This document shows positions 1 through 9,070 of a DNA stretch of 64,000 nt, one piece after another. Under the pieces are notes generated by a model. It had not been told where the DNA came from, ran no database searches, and worked only from the letters and a program-made list of their open reading frames with translations. The stretch covers positions 124,001-188,000 of the forward strand of contig CAADGE010000023.1 in the NCBI GenBank assembly GCA_900696465.1, in the 5' to 3' direction. Numbering within the stretch: position 1 is the first letter of the stretch; the number at the start of each line of letters is the position of its first letter. Source of the stretch: an uncultured Planctomycetota bacterium (GTDB lineage: Bacteria; Planctomycetota; Phycisphaerae; UBA1845; UTPLA1). The translations under genes were made by a program, and so were the position numbers.

Positions 1-375
1 ACCGGCGCGGCCGACGAAGGGAATGCCGCTGGTATCCTCATCCTGCCCCGGGCCTTCACCGATGAACATGATCCTGGCAGTCGGATTGCCGACGCCAAAG
101 ACGGTCTTCGTGCGCGTGGAATGCAGACCGCACTTCGTGCAGCCCTTTACTTCGTTATCGTCGATGACCTGTAGCGAGATGCGGCGCGATTCTGCCTCTT
201 CGGCCGTGACATCCTGCGTTGCCACAAACGGCGGGAGCGCTGCCGCGGGCTTTGACGCTTCGGATTTCCCTGCTTCGAGTTTGATCGGCAGCTCCCGCGC
301 GCCGAGGATCGCATCGGACTCGAAGCGATCGCGCAATGCTCGGACAAGCTCGATCTGTTGGGTGTCGGTCATCAT
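1..375 (-). CDS. Uracil-DNA glycosylase, family 4 (N-terminal part, cut by window edge)
   Basis: This removes uracil from DNA as the first step of base-excision repair. Reading the minus strand from an ATG at 375 gives 125 codons without a stop to the window edge. The first about 70 residues are a variable, Ala/Glu/Lys-rich leader. They are followed by CTKCGLHSTRTKTVFGVG, which carries the first two cysteines of the family's 4Fe-4S cluster, and then by FIGEGPGQDED and GIPFVGRAG, the uracil-pocket/active-site signature of family 4 enzymes. The remaining C-terminal half, with the other two cluster cysteines, lies outside the window. A second ATG follows directly (372), so the start is uncertain by one codon. 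The identification is firm. Confidence 0.9.
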   Translation of the reverse strand, partial: MMTDTQQIELVRALRDRFESDAILGARELPIKLEAGKSEASKPAAALPPFVATQDVTAEEAESRRISLQVIDDNEVKGCTKCGLHSTRTKTVFGVGNPTARIMFIGEGPGQDEDTSGIPFVGRAG

Positions 376-447
376 CTGAAGTCCTACTGCGCGCGGGCGG
401 ATTCATCAAGCGCAGGTCGCCCGGGCTGTGAAATGCAATGGCGTGAT

Positions 448-1047
448 TCAACTTGCCCGTCGGTAAATCTTCGAATCCACCGGGCGAATGTCAGAGTATT
501 GGTCGAGACGGCCCGCAGCGGAGCGGTCGTCGATGAGCAGCCAGCCGCCGGGGCGGAGGGCAGCGACGATGTTCGCCAGACCGGCGTCGGGATCGTCGAG
601 CCGGCAGACGACATTGAAGACGCTGATCACGTCGGCGCTCTCGGGCAACTTCTGGAACGAGATGTCAATACAGTAGCACTTCGCATCGGGAAGCTGCCGC
701 GCAACGGCCGCGAGGATTCGCTGCGAACGATCCATCACGACCAACCGATGCGGCACAGTCAAAGCCGACTGCAATTCCACCGGCTCCAGCGTGCGCAGCG
801 GCATACCGGGAATCCGTCGCAGTACCTGATCGCTGTAGCGTGCCGCATCCCCGATGAGCTTCCGCAGGCGCGGGGCCTTTGCGGCGGCGTCATTGAGCAG
901 CCAGCTCGCAGGCACGGTCACACCGCCGGGGCCGACGACCATGACGGTCGGTTCGGCCGGTCCGTGTGCATGCAGAAGCTCATTCAGCCGACGAAAGCTG
1001 GACAGATGACGATTGTGCCAGGAGGTGGAACCGACCGGGTCAAGCAC
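448..1047 (-). CDS. Class I SAM-dependent methyltransferase-like protein
   Basis: About 199 residues from a GTG at 1047. The frame stays open to an ATG at 1122, but that start would lie inside the upstream lipoprotein gene, which ends at 1061. A glycine-rich motif I (TVMVVGPGGVT) is followed by a motif II-like strand ending in an acidic residue (RLVVMD), then SVFNVVCRLDDP and LRPGGWLLIDDRS, the usual post-motif strands of a Rossmann methyltransferase that prepares a substrate-specific report of class identity but not of target. The substrate cannot be told. It lies 13 nt downstream of the lipoprotein gene and is probably cotranscribed with it. The fold assignment is reasonably secure; the function is not. 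Confidence 0.6.
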   Translation of the reverse strand: MLDPVGSTSWHNRHLSSFRRLNELLHAHGPAEPTVMVVGPGGVTVPASWLLNDAAAKAPRLRKLIGDAARYSDQVLRRIPGMPLRTLEPVELQSALTVPHRLVVMDRSQRILAAVARQLPDAKCYCIDISFQKLPESADVISVFNVVCRLDDPDAGLANIVAALRPGGWLLIDDRSAAGRLDQYSDIRPVDSKIYRRAS

Positions 1048-1060
1048 GCCGCGACTCCGA

Positions 1061-2626
1061 TCACGGCAGCATCTTGAACTTGGCAAAGTTGCTTCCGATC
1101 TTGCCGCCGACGACATCCTCAACCTCGACCTTCATTACATATTCGCCGGGGCCGAGCGTCTTGGGAATCGCCAGCGGGCCGATGGTCAGAAAGAAATCGG
1201 ACCGCCGCTGCCGCGACAGGTCTTCGATGTTCTCGTCGCGCATGCTCCAGATTTCCTCGCCGCTCTTGTTGAGCAGACTGGCCCGGACCGACATCAGCGC
1301 GCGATACAGACCGGTGGACGTCTTCTCCGTCTGGAAGTTGTCCACCTCCATATAGACGATAACCTGATTTCGCCCGCCGACGGTGAACTGCGGCGGCACG
1401 ATCGGCTCGTATCGGCCGAAGCCATCGATCGCGCTGCACAACTCGACACGAGGCACGCGCAAATCGGCCTGTGCACGAACCAGGGCGCGAAGGTTCTCGA
1501 TCGCATCGAGCTGGCGGTTGGCCCACAGCGTGGGATCGCGCTCCGAGGTTCCCCGCGCCGTCATCAAAGCGGCTATTTGCCCCCGGACGATCTCCTGCAT
1601 CTGAGAATTGAGGCCGGGAATCGGGTCGGTCGCCCGGTCGTCCTGACCATCGATCAGATACATGAGCCGCAGGCGGAACTGCTCCTCGAGATTGTCCGGC
1701 TCGCGGGCTACCAGCTTCTCCTGCTCGGTGATGCGGGCCTTGATCGCATCCGCCGTCGAGATGGGCGTCGCCGGAATCGCGTTAACGAGTGCCCGTTCCG
1801 AACTTTGTGGCGCCGCATTGTCCGTCGACTTCGGTTGTGGACCGGTGGCACTTTCCTGCTTGGGGGATGCCGGTTCAATGCTGATTTCAGAAAGCACCGG
1901 CGGCTTTGCAGGCGGAGTCGACTCCGTCGAAGCGTTAGCCGATTCCGTTGAGCTCGATTCGGCCGTGCGCTCCGGCTCCGATCGAGTCGGCAGCTCAGAA
2001 ACCTCCGATTGCGTTCCATCACCAGCCCGTGAACTGTGTGCTTCGAACGGCTTCTCGTGATCTCGCGCTGCCGCAGGAGACTCGTTGGCGTCGCCCGACA
2101 CGGTCGGCTCTTCTGTTGAACGCGACACCGGCCGGGCGCCGGCATACCCTTCAGATGCACCGGACGGCGGAAAGTCCGACGCGGATCCTGAACCTCGCTC
2201 CGACGGAGTTTCGAGCGATGAATCGGGCTCCAATGGCGGACGGTCGCCGCGGGCCCGTGCCGCCGTCTGTCGGATTCGGTTCGCACGCTCCGGATCGCTC
2301 TGACGCTGAATCTTGGAATTCAGATCGCCCCGGACATAGCCCGAGTCCGACTGGGTGTTCATGGACTCGACGTATCTGGCGACCTGTTCATCCACCTCGC
2401 GCACCCGCGAATCGTCCGCGGATGATGCGGTCGGCTCCTTCGGACGCGCTGCCGCCGTGCGCGTCTCCGCAGGTGCGGGCTCGGACCGCGTGACCGGCTT
2501 ATCGCGTTTGGCTGTTGCGGAACTGCTTCGACCCCAATTCCAGTCCATTTCCGAGCAACCCGACATAGCGAGCGCGCCGACGACACTGAGTGCCAGGTAT
2601 GGCCGCATCATGATCCTTCTCAGCAT
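1061..2626 (-). CDS. Putative lipoprotein with Ser/Pro/Glu-rich linker
   Basis: A protein of about 521 residues from ATG 2626 (AGGGA five bases upstream). ATG 2608 is also possible, with AGAAGGA upstream. The N-terminus is a signal peptide ending in ALAMSGC, so the cysteine is probably lipidated. Residues about 30-270 are low complexity, rich in Ser, Glu, Pro, Ala and Thr, and probably disordered. The C-terminal about 200 residues look folded, with a helical stretch around AITEQEKLVAREPDNLEEQ and a beta-rich end containing VGGRNQVIVYMEVDNF and PGEYVMKVEVEDV. No characterised family was recognised. It sits between the DNA polymerase III delta gene and a methyltransferase-like gene in one minus-strand run. 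An envelope structural role is a guess. Confidence 0.6.
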   Translation of the reverse strand: MLRRIMMRPYLALSVVGALAMSGCSEMDWNWGRSSSATAKRDKPVTRSEPAPAETRTAAARPKEPTASSADDSRVREVDEQVARYVESMNTQSDSGYVRGDLNSKIQRQSDPERANRIRQTAARARGDRPPLEPDSSLETPSERGSGSASDFPPSGASEGYAGARPVSRSTEEPTVSGDANESPAAARDHEKPFEAHSSRAGDGTQSEVSELPTRSEPERTAESSSTESANASTESTPPAKPPVLSEISIEPASPKQESATGPQPKSTDNAAPQSSERALVNAIPATPISTADAIKARITEQEKLVAREPDNLEEQFRLRLMYLIDGQDDRATDPIPGLNSQMQEIVRGQIAALMTARGTSERDPTLWANRQLDAIENLRALVRAQADLRVPRVELCSAIDGFGRYEPIVPPQFTVGGRNQVIVYMEVDNFQTEKTSTGLYRALMSVRASLLNKSGEEIWSMRDENIEDLSRQRRSDFFLTIGPLAIPKTLGPGEYVMKVEVEDVVGGKIGSNFAKFKMLP

Positions 2627-2759
2627 GGTTATCCCTAACCTTTCGCGGCGGCGATCGATCGTCAAACCCGCCCTTTCCGGGATATTGTCAGGGACGGACG
2701 CCCGGGCCGCCAGTCCCATGTAATTAACCGCCATTGCGACCACCGAACTGCGACTTCGA

Positions 2760-3776
2760 TCAACCCGCAAGACGAGGCCGCGTCGCGCTTCCCGCACAAA
2801 GCGAGACGATGAGCTTTTCGATCGCCTCCCGCGGACTGGCCAGACCGGATTTTGCTCCGAGGTCGATTTCGAGAAGACGCTTGAGCAGGTCTTCCCACTG
2901 GGTCAACGTGAATCGCTGAAGCTGCCGGCCGAGTCGATTGGCATCTGTAAAGAAACCGAATCGACGGGCAGCTTCCGAGACAGCCATCCCGCGCTCGACC
3001 GATCTCTTGGCCTCGGCGAGCCGGCGAAGACTGTAGGTCAGACCACCCACAGCGCGCCATTCGGCATCTCGCTCCAGCGCGACAAGCTGATCCCATAACT
3101 CGAGTGCACGTCGTGCGTCTGCGTCGCAGATGGCATCGGCGATCTTGAAGACCGTCTCGGCGCGCGAGGCACCCACGAGTTCTTCCACGTCCTGCTCGGT
3201 AATCTGCTTTCGCGGGGAGACATAGACGGCGAGCTTGGAAAGCTCCATGTTCAGCACGCCGAGCTGTCCGCCGACCAGTTCCACGAGCCGGCGCGCGGCG
3301 GCGGGATCCATCCGACAGCCGTAAGCACCCTGGCAGCGCGACGTGACCCAGCCGGTCACGGCATTGCCCTTGAGTTCGTTGCAGGCGATGTTGCCGCCAA
3401 GCTGATCGACGATCTTGTAGAGGCGCGTCGACGACGCCCACTTCGTGCACTCCAGCACGAGCACAGCCGTCGTCGAAGGGGACTTCGCATATTTTTCAAG
3501 TGCTTCGCGATGGTTGGAAATAAAGTCATCGGCATCCCGGACGATCACAAGTCGCATCGGCGCGAGCAGTGACGCCGTTCGACACTCATCAAGCACGTCG
3601 GCGAGATCGGCATCCGGCCCTTCATACTCAGCCAGAGCCATCTGCTCGCGCTGCGGCCCGAGAACATCCGCCATGATCCGCGCGAGCGCTTCGGATCGCA
3701 GAAATTCCTCGCTGCCGAAAATGGCATAGACCGGCGAGTGCCGGCGGGTTGTGTTGTCCTCTGCTGCGCGACTCAT
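2760..3776 (-). CDS. holA: DNA polymerase III subunit delta
   Basis: Delta subunit of the clamp loader, the wrench that opens the beta clamp during replication. The 338-residue length matches the family. The N-terminus reads PVYAIFGSEEFLRSEAL, the usual strand plus helix that opens domain I. Later come RLVIVRDADDFI, LNMELSKLAVY and ITEQDVEELVG, the conserved positions around the lid and domain II, and a C-terminal helical collar domain (about residues 210-325). The start ATG at 3776 sits one base after the stop of the upstream TPR gene, so translation is probably coupled. Delta proteins are divergent, so recognition rests on overall layout and these motifs. Confidence 0.88.
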   Translation of the reverse strand: MSRAAEDNTTRRHSPVYAIFGSEEFLRSEALARIMADVLGPQREQMALAEYEGPDADLADVLDECRTASLLAPMRLVIVRDADDFISNHREALEKYAKSPSTTAVLVLECTKWASSTRLYKIVDQLGGNIACNELKGNAVTGWVTSRCQGAYGCRMDPAAARRLVELVGGQLGVLNMELSKLAVYVSPRKQITEQDVEELVGASRAETVFKIADAICDADARRALELWDQLVALERDAEWRAVGGLTYSLRRLAEAKRSVERGMAVSEAARRFGFFTDANRLGRQLQRFTLTQWEDLLKRLLEIDLGAKSGLASPREAIEKLIVSLCAGSATRPRLAG

Positions 3777-3777
3777 C

Positions 3778-5172
3778 TTACTTGGAACGAGCGGGCTCCG
3801 CGGTCCATTCTCCACTGTTGCCGCGATACATCTCCAGACGCGTCCGGGCACGCTGCCTGAACTCGTCGCCGGCGCCTTCCAATTCGTCGATCTTCTGCCA
3901 AGCCGCCAGGGCCGCAGGTCGATCGCCTGTGAAGAGGGCCATGTCGCCAAAGTATAACCAGGCCTCCGGGTCGCGCGGGTCCACGAGCAGCAGTTTTTGA
4001 AGGGTCTCACTCGAGGAGCGGTACTCCTTTCGTCGGGCCTGTAACAGAGCCAGAGTCTTCAGGGACGCTCGATGATCGGGTTCCGCACTCAGAATGCGGC
4101 CCAGTTCCTGCTCGGCCTGTTCGATTCGTCCCAGCAACAACAGAACCGCCGCCAGGTCATGTCGGGCCGCGTGCAGTTGGGGGTCGATCTCTACGGCCTC
4201 CCGGTATCGGGCAATGGCAAGGTCGTATTCTCCCCGCAGACGATGCCAGGTTCCCTGCTCGTAACGCGCCTGGGCCTGTCTGGCAGCGGCATCATCAAGG
4301 GTCGCGGGAGCGGCATCCGGTTCGCCATGCAGCCATGTAACAGTCGGCGGATGGGAGCCCGTTTCGCCCGATTCAGACTTCTGAAGGGCACTGTGATTTG
4401 TCTCCACAGTGCGGTCCGCAGTGACGACGGCGCGGCCATTCGTTGTGATTTCATCAATACGAAGCTGATCGTAAACCGCGCTTCCCCGATGACCGGCGAG
4501 GTCGGTCGCTACGACCTTGATCGTGACACGCCCGTGAACACCATCGGGGACCGTCCAGCAGAAGGCACCGGTCGGTTGCTGCAATTCCGCGAGCGATCGA
4601 TAGCTGCCGGTCTGCTCGGATCGGTATTGCACCGTCACGGGCCGCTCTGGCAGATGATCGCCAATCACGTTCCAGCGGATGGTCACCTGCCGATTGCGAT
4701 CGAAGCGATCATCCGGACGGACAGCCGTGATGCTGACCAGTGGAGCCGACGTCACCACGCGGACCCATTGCATCGGTCGCGTACCGGGTTCCGGCGGCTT
4801 TGCCGACGGACCGACCGCATTGTGCAGAACGATGTAGAACCCATACAGCCCGTCTTCCTCCGCACGAAAAGTAAGCTCGCGCTGCGCCCTCATCGCATCA
4901 GCGAGCGAGGTCTTACGCTCAATGTCCGACACCTGCGACCAGGTCTTGCCCTCGTCGCGGGTGTACCAGAGTTCCGCACGGGTAATGGGACCGCCGGATT
5001 CGTCAGCGTGATAGCGGACGGCGAATTCCTGCGTGCCGACAGTTGGAATCGTTCGCGGATCGATCGCAGGCAGCACCATGTCTCCGCTGGCCACGCCCGC
5101 TGCACCGATTGCGAGCAAGAGGGCCTGCACAACCTTGAAGCGCCAACCAAATGCTGCGGTATGTCGTTTCAT
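3778..5172 (-). CDS. Secreted/periplasmic TPR protein
   Basis: About 464 residues from ATG 5172, chosen because CGGAGGTGG lies eight bases upstream; an upstream in-frame ATG at 5253 lacks this. A signal peptide (hydrophobic VVQALLLAIGAAGVASG) is followed by a beta-rich region (residues 30-280) with two Ig/fibronectin-like segments, for example RAELWYTRDEGKTWSQ and VTIRWNVIGDHLPERPVTV. The C-terminal part (about 310-450) is a series of tetratricopeptide repeats such as GEYDLAIARYREAVEIDP and PEAWLYFGDMALFTGDRP. It is the first gene of a probable operon with holA, separated by one base. Partner and function are unknown; the TPRs suggest protein-protein contacts in the periplasm. Confidence 0.7.
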   Translation of the reverse strand: MKRHTAAFGWRFKVVQALLLAIGAAGVASGDMVLPAIDPRTIPTVGTQEFAVRYHADESGGPITRAELWYTRDEGKTWSQVSDIERKTSLADAMRAQRELTFRAEEDGLYGFYIVLHNAVGPSAKPPEPGTRPMQWVRVVTSAPLVSITAVRPDDRFDRNRQVTIRWNVIGDHLPERPVTVQYRSEQTGSYRSLAELQQPTGAFCWTVPDGVHGRVTIKVVATDLAGHRGSAVYDQLRIDEITTNGRAVVTADRTVETNHSALQKSESGETGSHPPTVTWLHGEPDAAPATLDDAAARQAQARYEQGTWHRLRGEYDLAIARYREAVEIDPQLHAARHDLAAVLLLLGRIEQAEQELGRILSAEPDHRASLKTLALLQARRKEYRSSSETLQKLLLVDPRDPEAWLYFGDMALFTGDRPAALAAWQKIDELEGAGDEFRQRARTRLEMYRGNSGEWTAEPARSK

Positions 5173-5519
5173 GCGGCGGACCACCTCCGAGGATGGATCG
5201 CGCGCAGCGGTCTGCGGCGCGCGGATTGTTCGGCTGCGCTGATTATCGGGCATATCGACCGCAAAGAGCGCCAGGCTTCACCCTGCCTTCGCCTGCAAGC
5301 GAAAGATGCAATTTTCAACATCAGGATGCTTACTTCGATCGCGCGGTCTGCCAGCTAGCGGACCTGGATTTGCCTCTGGGCGACTCTGTTTTCAATACTG
5401 AAAGCGGCGATAGCTCAGGTCGACGTTCGCGGTAAACGATGTACCGGTGCCGCGCGGCCCCAAGTGGGCCGTTGCGGACGGAGGGGAAAGAAGCAAGTTT
5501 TTCGTGGGGGGACTGTGTC
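5173..5519. other. Divergent intergenic region
   Basis: About 350 bases between the TPR gene (leftward) and a small lipoprotein gene (rightward). It should hold both promoters, but no convincing -35/-10 pair stands out. The only clear signal is a run of six G (GGGGGGA) just before the GTG at 5520. Nothing coding was recognised. Confidence 0.4.
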
Positions 5520-5831
5520 GTGACCGCTTCGCGCGTGCTCCGGCGACTCGGCCGAACCTTGTTTGTGGGCGCCGCCGCCGTCCTGATGACCGGCTGCGGA
5601 ATCACCTCGTCGCAGATGGGCGATGCCTCGCCCGCGGTCATGCCACCGCCGCCCCCCTATCGTTACGAACGCAGCTACCGCAGACCGGAAGCCGCGCCGC
5701 CTTATAGATACCAGCGTTCCGTCATCCCGCCGGATCAGCCCGCCAAGCCGGTCGATGCCACCGAAGAGATGCAGGAGCGACACCCGTCGATGTGGAAGCG
5801 TAAGCTCCGGGCGATGTACGCATCGATGTGA
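5520..5831 (+). CDS. Small proline/tyrosine-rich lipoprotein
   Basis: A 103-residue protein from GTG 5520, preceded by GGGGGGA about eight bases upstream. The frame is open farther upstream to an ATG at 5439, but the signal peptide begins naturally at the GTG. The hydrophobic stretch TLFVGAAAVLMTGC ends in a lipobox cysteine. After it comes a tract with MPPPPPYRYERSYRRP and PPYRYQRSVIPP, a twice-repeated PPYRY motif, and a basic C-terminus. No family was recognised. Short Pro/Tyr/Arg-rich lipoproteins of this kind are usually thought to sit in the outer membrane or associate with the wall, but this is only a suggestion. Confidence 0.6.
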   Translation: MTASRVLRRLGRTLFVGAAAVLMTGCGITSSQMGDASPAVMPPPPPYRYERSYRRPEAAPPYRYQRSVIPPDQPAKPVDATEEMQERHPSMWKRKLRAMYASM

Positions 5832-5888
5832 TGGATTGCACGCACAGTCACGACAGGCGGTCGGGCTCGTGCGTGATAACTCACCCAA

Positions 5889-6620
5889 TCAGCTCTTTCG
5901 AATGACGATTGTCTGCCCGCTGATGTACCGACAGGCGGGCGAGAGCACCAACTCCACGAGGCCGGCAACCTGATCGGGCTCCAGACGCTCGGATGCCGGA
6001 AAATCCGGGAAGACACTTCGCAGCATGTCTGTATCCACGGCGCCGGGGGCAATGCCGTACACGCGAATGCCATGCGGCTGCCCCTCGACGGCCATGGCCT
6101 TCGTGTACGCATTTACGAACGCCTTGGCAGCACCATATGCAGCGAAACCCGGGAAAGGATCCTCCGCGGCCACGGATGAAATGTTCACAATTGCCCCGCC
6201 GCCCCGCGCGCACAAATCGCCCCACACGGCCCGGGTACACAGATAAACGCTACGAATGTTGGTGCGGATGATGGTATCGAAGATACCCGGCTCAAGTTGC
6301 TCGATCTTCGCCAGCGGTGCGATGCCCGCGTTGTTGACCAGCAGGTCCACGGGGCCAAATGCCGCGTGGGTTTCGTCGACCAGGCGCTCGACCGCGTTCT
6401 CATCCGTCACGTCTGCGACGACCGAAAGTGCTCGGCCATGATCCCGCTCGATCCAGCGCTGGGTCTGCTCGAGCTGCTCGGCCGTGCGCGAGGTGATGGC
6501 TACCTGGGCGCCCGCAGCCGCCAGCCGTCGCGCTATGGCGCTGCCGATGCCCCGGCCCGCCCCGGTGACGATCGCCGTGCGGCCTCGAAGTCCGGATGAT
6601 GTCTCCGCCTGGTTGGACAT
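5889..6620 (-). CDS. Short-chain dehydrogenase/reductase (FabG-like)
   Basis: A classical SDR of 243 residues. The NAD(P)-binding motif TGAGRGIGSAIARRL is near the N-terminus and NNAGIAP lies at about residue 90. The catalytic serine is in VNISSVAAEDP, and the YxxxK pair is in AAYGAAKAF. The C-terminal IAPGAVDTDML is also typical of FabG-like reductases. The substrate cannot be deduced. The first basic residue after the glycine motif (TSRTAEQ) suggests an NADPH preference. It is monocistronic or loosely linked to the small membrane gene upstream. Confidence 0.88.
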   Translation of the reverse strand: MSNQAETSSGLRGRTAIVTGAGRGIGSAIARRLAAAGAQVAITSRTAEQLEQTQRWIERDHGRALSVVADVTDENAVERLVDETHAAFGPVDLLVNNAGIAPLAKIEQLEPGIFDTIIRTNIRSVYLCTRAVWGDLCARGGGAIVNISSVAAEDPFPGFAAYGAAKAFVNAYTKAMAVEGQPHGIRVYGIAPGAVDTDMLRSVFPDFPASERLEPDQVAGLVELVLSPACRYISGQTIVIRKS

Positions 6621-6683
6621 GCACTAAACTCTGCTCCGGTCATCTCAGCAAATCGCTCAATCGGATGCACCGTCCTGCTGCGA

Positions 6684-6908
6684 TCAGCGTTCCTGCGGTG
6701 AATCAGCACTCGACGCATTGGGGAGGCCGATCGACAGAAGCTCAATCCGTCGTCCCCGGCGATCGGAATCCTTCACCCTTGAATGACTGCATTCACAACC
6801 ACCCGCACAGGCCGTACGGGTGCCGATGCACAGACTGCGAATCATCCGGATCGCGAGATAGACAACCGCGGACGCAACCGCGACCAGCGCGATAATCGTT
6901 TGAATCAT
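6684..6908 (-). CDS. Small Cys-containing membrane protein, FeoB-associated type
   Basis: A 74-residue protein that starts with a single membrane helix (MIQTIIALVAVASAVVYLAI) followed by a short basic segment and clustered cysteines (SLC, then CAGGCEC). This layout matches small FeoB-associated cysteine-rich membrane proteins (usually 45-75 residues), although no feoB is present in the window. The C-terminal 30 residues are unremarkable. It could also be an unrelated single-pass protein. Confidence 0.5.
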   Translation of the reverse strand: MIQTIIALVAVASAVVYLAIRMIRSLCIGTRTACAGGCECSHSRVKDSDRRGRRIELLSIGLPNASSADSPQER

Positions 6909-6980
6909 GGCATGGGATTCTAGCGTGAGAATGGATTTGCAGGAACGGCGGCCTCGTGCGACTACCCTGCACGTTGACTT

Positions 6981-7835
6981 CTATGCAGATTGAGCAGCCG
7001 GCTTCCCGCCGCCCTCCGCGGCCTTCGCAGAGCGCTTTGGCAAGCGCGCCTCTTTTGCCTGCAGGATCAGCCCGAGCAACCAGATCGCGACAATCGAACC
7101 GAAGGTAATTCGAGGTTCTGCGAAGACCGATGCCCGCAGGTCCGGCCGCTGTGCGCACAAGAGCGTCGTGGCGCCGAGTACGGCAAGGATTGCACCGAGC
7201 AGCCCCATCCAGACGACGCTGAAAACGCGAAGTGCCCAGTAGGCCAGCACCGCGCCGAGGATGCAGCCGGCCAGCGGTATAAGCCAGCCGACCGGACCGA
7301 GGGCCTTGAGTTCCTCCATCAGCTTTTCTTTGAACTTCTCGTACTGCACGGCCGCCTGGTTATGCAGCTTTTTCACCTGGTCCTCGGCCGTCGGCAATTC
7401 GGTGATCATGCCGTCTTCGATCCGCTGACTGCCCTGGTCGTTCGCCGGTAAGTACCGTGTCAAATCGCCGCGTCCCAGCTGCAGGGTGACCGCTGCTAAA
7501 AAAAGCACGACCACCGATCCACCGGCCAGCCAGATTCGATACGTTCGGTAGGCGAGCACGGTCAGCAGCACACCTACCACGGCCATGCTGATCGGTCCCG
7601 GCGTACCAATCCATTCCGATGCCCGCCAGCCGATCCAGCCGCCCAGCAGAAAGGCGAAACACGAGACGACCATCCGCTCGGACCTGGCACTGCGAAATGT
7701 GAGGAACAGCCCCGCTGCGATGGCTGCGATGCAGCTCACGACCAGAGGCGCCGCCAGCTCGAGTGGCGGCACATAGTAGTGCAGCAACTCCTGCAACGTC
7801 TGTATCCAGGCCTTGTGATCGACCGGCGTCGTCAT
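6981..7835 (-). CDS. Multi-pass membrane protein, unknown function
   Basis: A 284-residue protein with about seven hydrophobic segments: LVVSCIAAIAAGLFLTF, MVVSCFAFLLGGWIGW, ISMAVVGVLLTVLAY, WLAGGSVVVLFLAAVTL, then a hydrophilic loop with a charged helix (about residues 130-175), then VGWLIPLAGCILGAVLAYW, VVWMGLLGAILAVLGA and SIVAIWLLGLIL. The central soluble helix (EDQVKKLHNQAAVQYEKFK) may form a coiled coil. The C-terminus is Lys/Ala-rich and cytosolic in style. No family was recognised. Confidence 0.6.
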   Translation of the reverse strand: MTTPVDHKAWIQTLQELLHYYVPPLELAAPLVVSCIAAIAAGLFLTFRSARSERMVVSCFAFLLGGWIGWRASEWIGTPGPISMAVVGVLLTVLAYRTYRIWLAGGSVVVLFLAAVTLQLGRGDLTRYLPANDQGSQRIEDGMITELPTAEDQVKKLHNQAAVQYEKFKEKLMEELKALGPVGWLIPLAGCILGAVLAYWALRVFSVVWMGLLGAILAVLGATTLLCAQRPDLRASVFAEPRITFGSIVAIWLLGLILQAKEARLPKRSAKAAEGGGKPAAQSA

Positions 7836-8046
7836 GCTCTTTCAGCCCAGCGCCCGTACTGCTCCGAAATCCGTCTGCAGACAGGACTCCGTCGCCCTGC
7901 CCGTAGAGTATTACGAGGAGCGGCGTCAAAGATTTCGGGCCGATGCCACGCCACGGTGCGTTTGCCCCATCTGGGCGTCTTAGAATAGCTCCGGCCAGTG
8001 GGAAATGCCAATTTTCGCCACTGCTTTCGCTGCCCCGGAGGCGGCC

Positions 8047-9063
8047 CTAGCCACGCAGCAGGCGGCTTTGAGCGGGCGTCTGCATGACGGCGGGCATGGC
8101 GACGCGGTCGGGCCAGGTCATGATGTTGACGTAGGAGCGGTTCATGTCGATCCGGCCCCACTGGCGGTACATCGTCTCCAGAAGGGTGATTTTCTGATCG
8201 GCCGTGATCTCCGTCCCGAACTCCTCGCCCGGGGCGCGGCCCCACCAGATGCGACTGGTCTCCAGCTCCGTGCTCAGCTCGATGTACGGCTTGCTGCGAT
8301 CCTTCCTTCCGTTGTGATTGGCAACGATGACACTCGATAGCTGGTGACGGAAAGGCCGATCGGTCAGCAGCGCTGCCAGCTTCAGCGCGGATGCGAGGTC
8401 TGCGCCTTCCCATGCTGCGCCGACCGGAGGCGGGTCTGCGGCGACGCCTTCGACCAGCAGCATTCCGCCGCCCCGGCAATCCGCCAGGTCGTAAGTGCCC
8501 GGCAAGCGTACGCCCTCGATATCTACAAGATAACCATGTCCCTGATGGCGAACCCAGGCCATCGGCTGACGAAACTGACACTTGATCGAGACTTCGCCGT
8601 TCGGTTCGACCCGCACGCGCTCGACCGCTCGAACCCAGCCCACGCGCGGATCCGCCAAGGCAGCCCCAAGCCGCTCAGCAAGATTGCGATCGAGAAGGCG
8701 ATCGGTGGATTGCAGGTTGATCCGCTGTGCGAGCGCGTCGAGCACATGGCGGTTCTCGGGAATCCGCAGCCACATCGGCAGATCAACCCACTTGAGCATG
8801 AGGGCCCGATCGTAGCGCGGCTGCGCGTGGACATAACGCTCCATCCGGGCGAAACCCATCGAGAGCAGCACGGGGAGCAGAATAATCGAACACAGCGCCA
8901 CCCATCGAACGGCGGGCCATCCGGCCAGAACCGCCCCCATCCGCGCGGCCCCGCTGCGTACAGCGGCAACGAGTATGTTCTCAGCAGTCGCGTCTGTTTT
9001 CTTCGATCGTGCCAAACGATTGATCCTGGGCCAAGGGGTTCTGGCTCTCTGTTGCGAAGCCAT
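8047..9063 (-). CDS. ftsQ: FtsQ/DivIB-like cell division protein
   Basis: A 338-residue protein from ATG 9063, eight bases after the ddl stop. A basic cytosolic N-terminus (about 55 residues) is followed by one membrane helix (WVALCSIILLPVLLSMGF) and an extracytoplasmic domain. The extracytoplasmic part has FtsQ-like features: a region of POTRA/beta character containing VGWVRAVERVRVEPNGEVSIKC, then FRQPMAWVR and YLVDIEGVRLPGTY, which correspond to the family's R-x-P-x-A and 'vD..G' positions. Gene order murC-murB-ddl-ftsQ is the usual order of the division and cell-wall cluster, which supports the call. FtsQ sequences diverge strongly, so the identification relies on topology and context. Confidence 0.78.
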   Translation of the reverse strand: MASQQRARTPWPRINRLARSKKTDATAENILVAAVRSGAARMGAVLAGWPAVRWVALCSIILLPVLLSMGFARMERYVHAQPRYDRALMLKWVDLPMWLRIPENRHVLDALAQRINLQSTDRLLDRNLAERLGAALADPRVGWVRAVERVRVEPNGEVSIKCQFRQPMAWVRHQGHGYLVDIEGVRLPGTYDLADCRGGGMLLVEGVAADPPPVGAAWEGADLASALKLAALLTDRPFRHQLSSVIVANHNGRKDRSKPYIELSTELETSRIWWGRAPGEEFGTEITADQKITLLETMYRQWGRIDMNRSYVNIMTWPDRVAMPAVMQTPAQSRLLRG

Positions 9064-9070
9064 GCCGGCG

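Noticed and set aside
1013-1951. Plus-strand frame opposite the lipoprotein gene
   Set aside because: Shadow frame with no signal peptide or motif; the minus-strand gene has a lipobox and a ribosome site.
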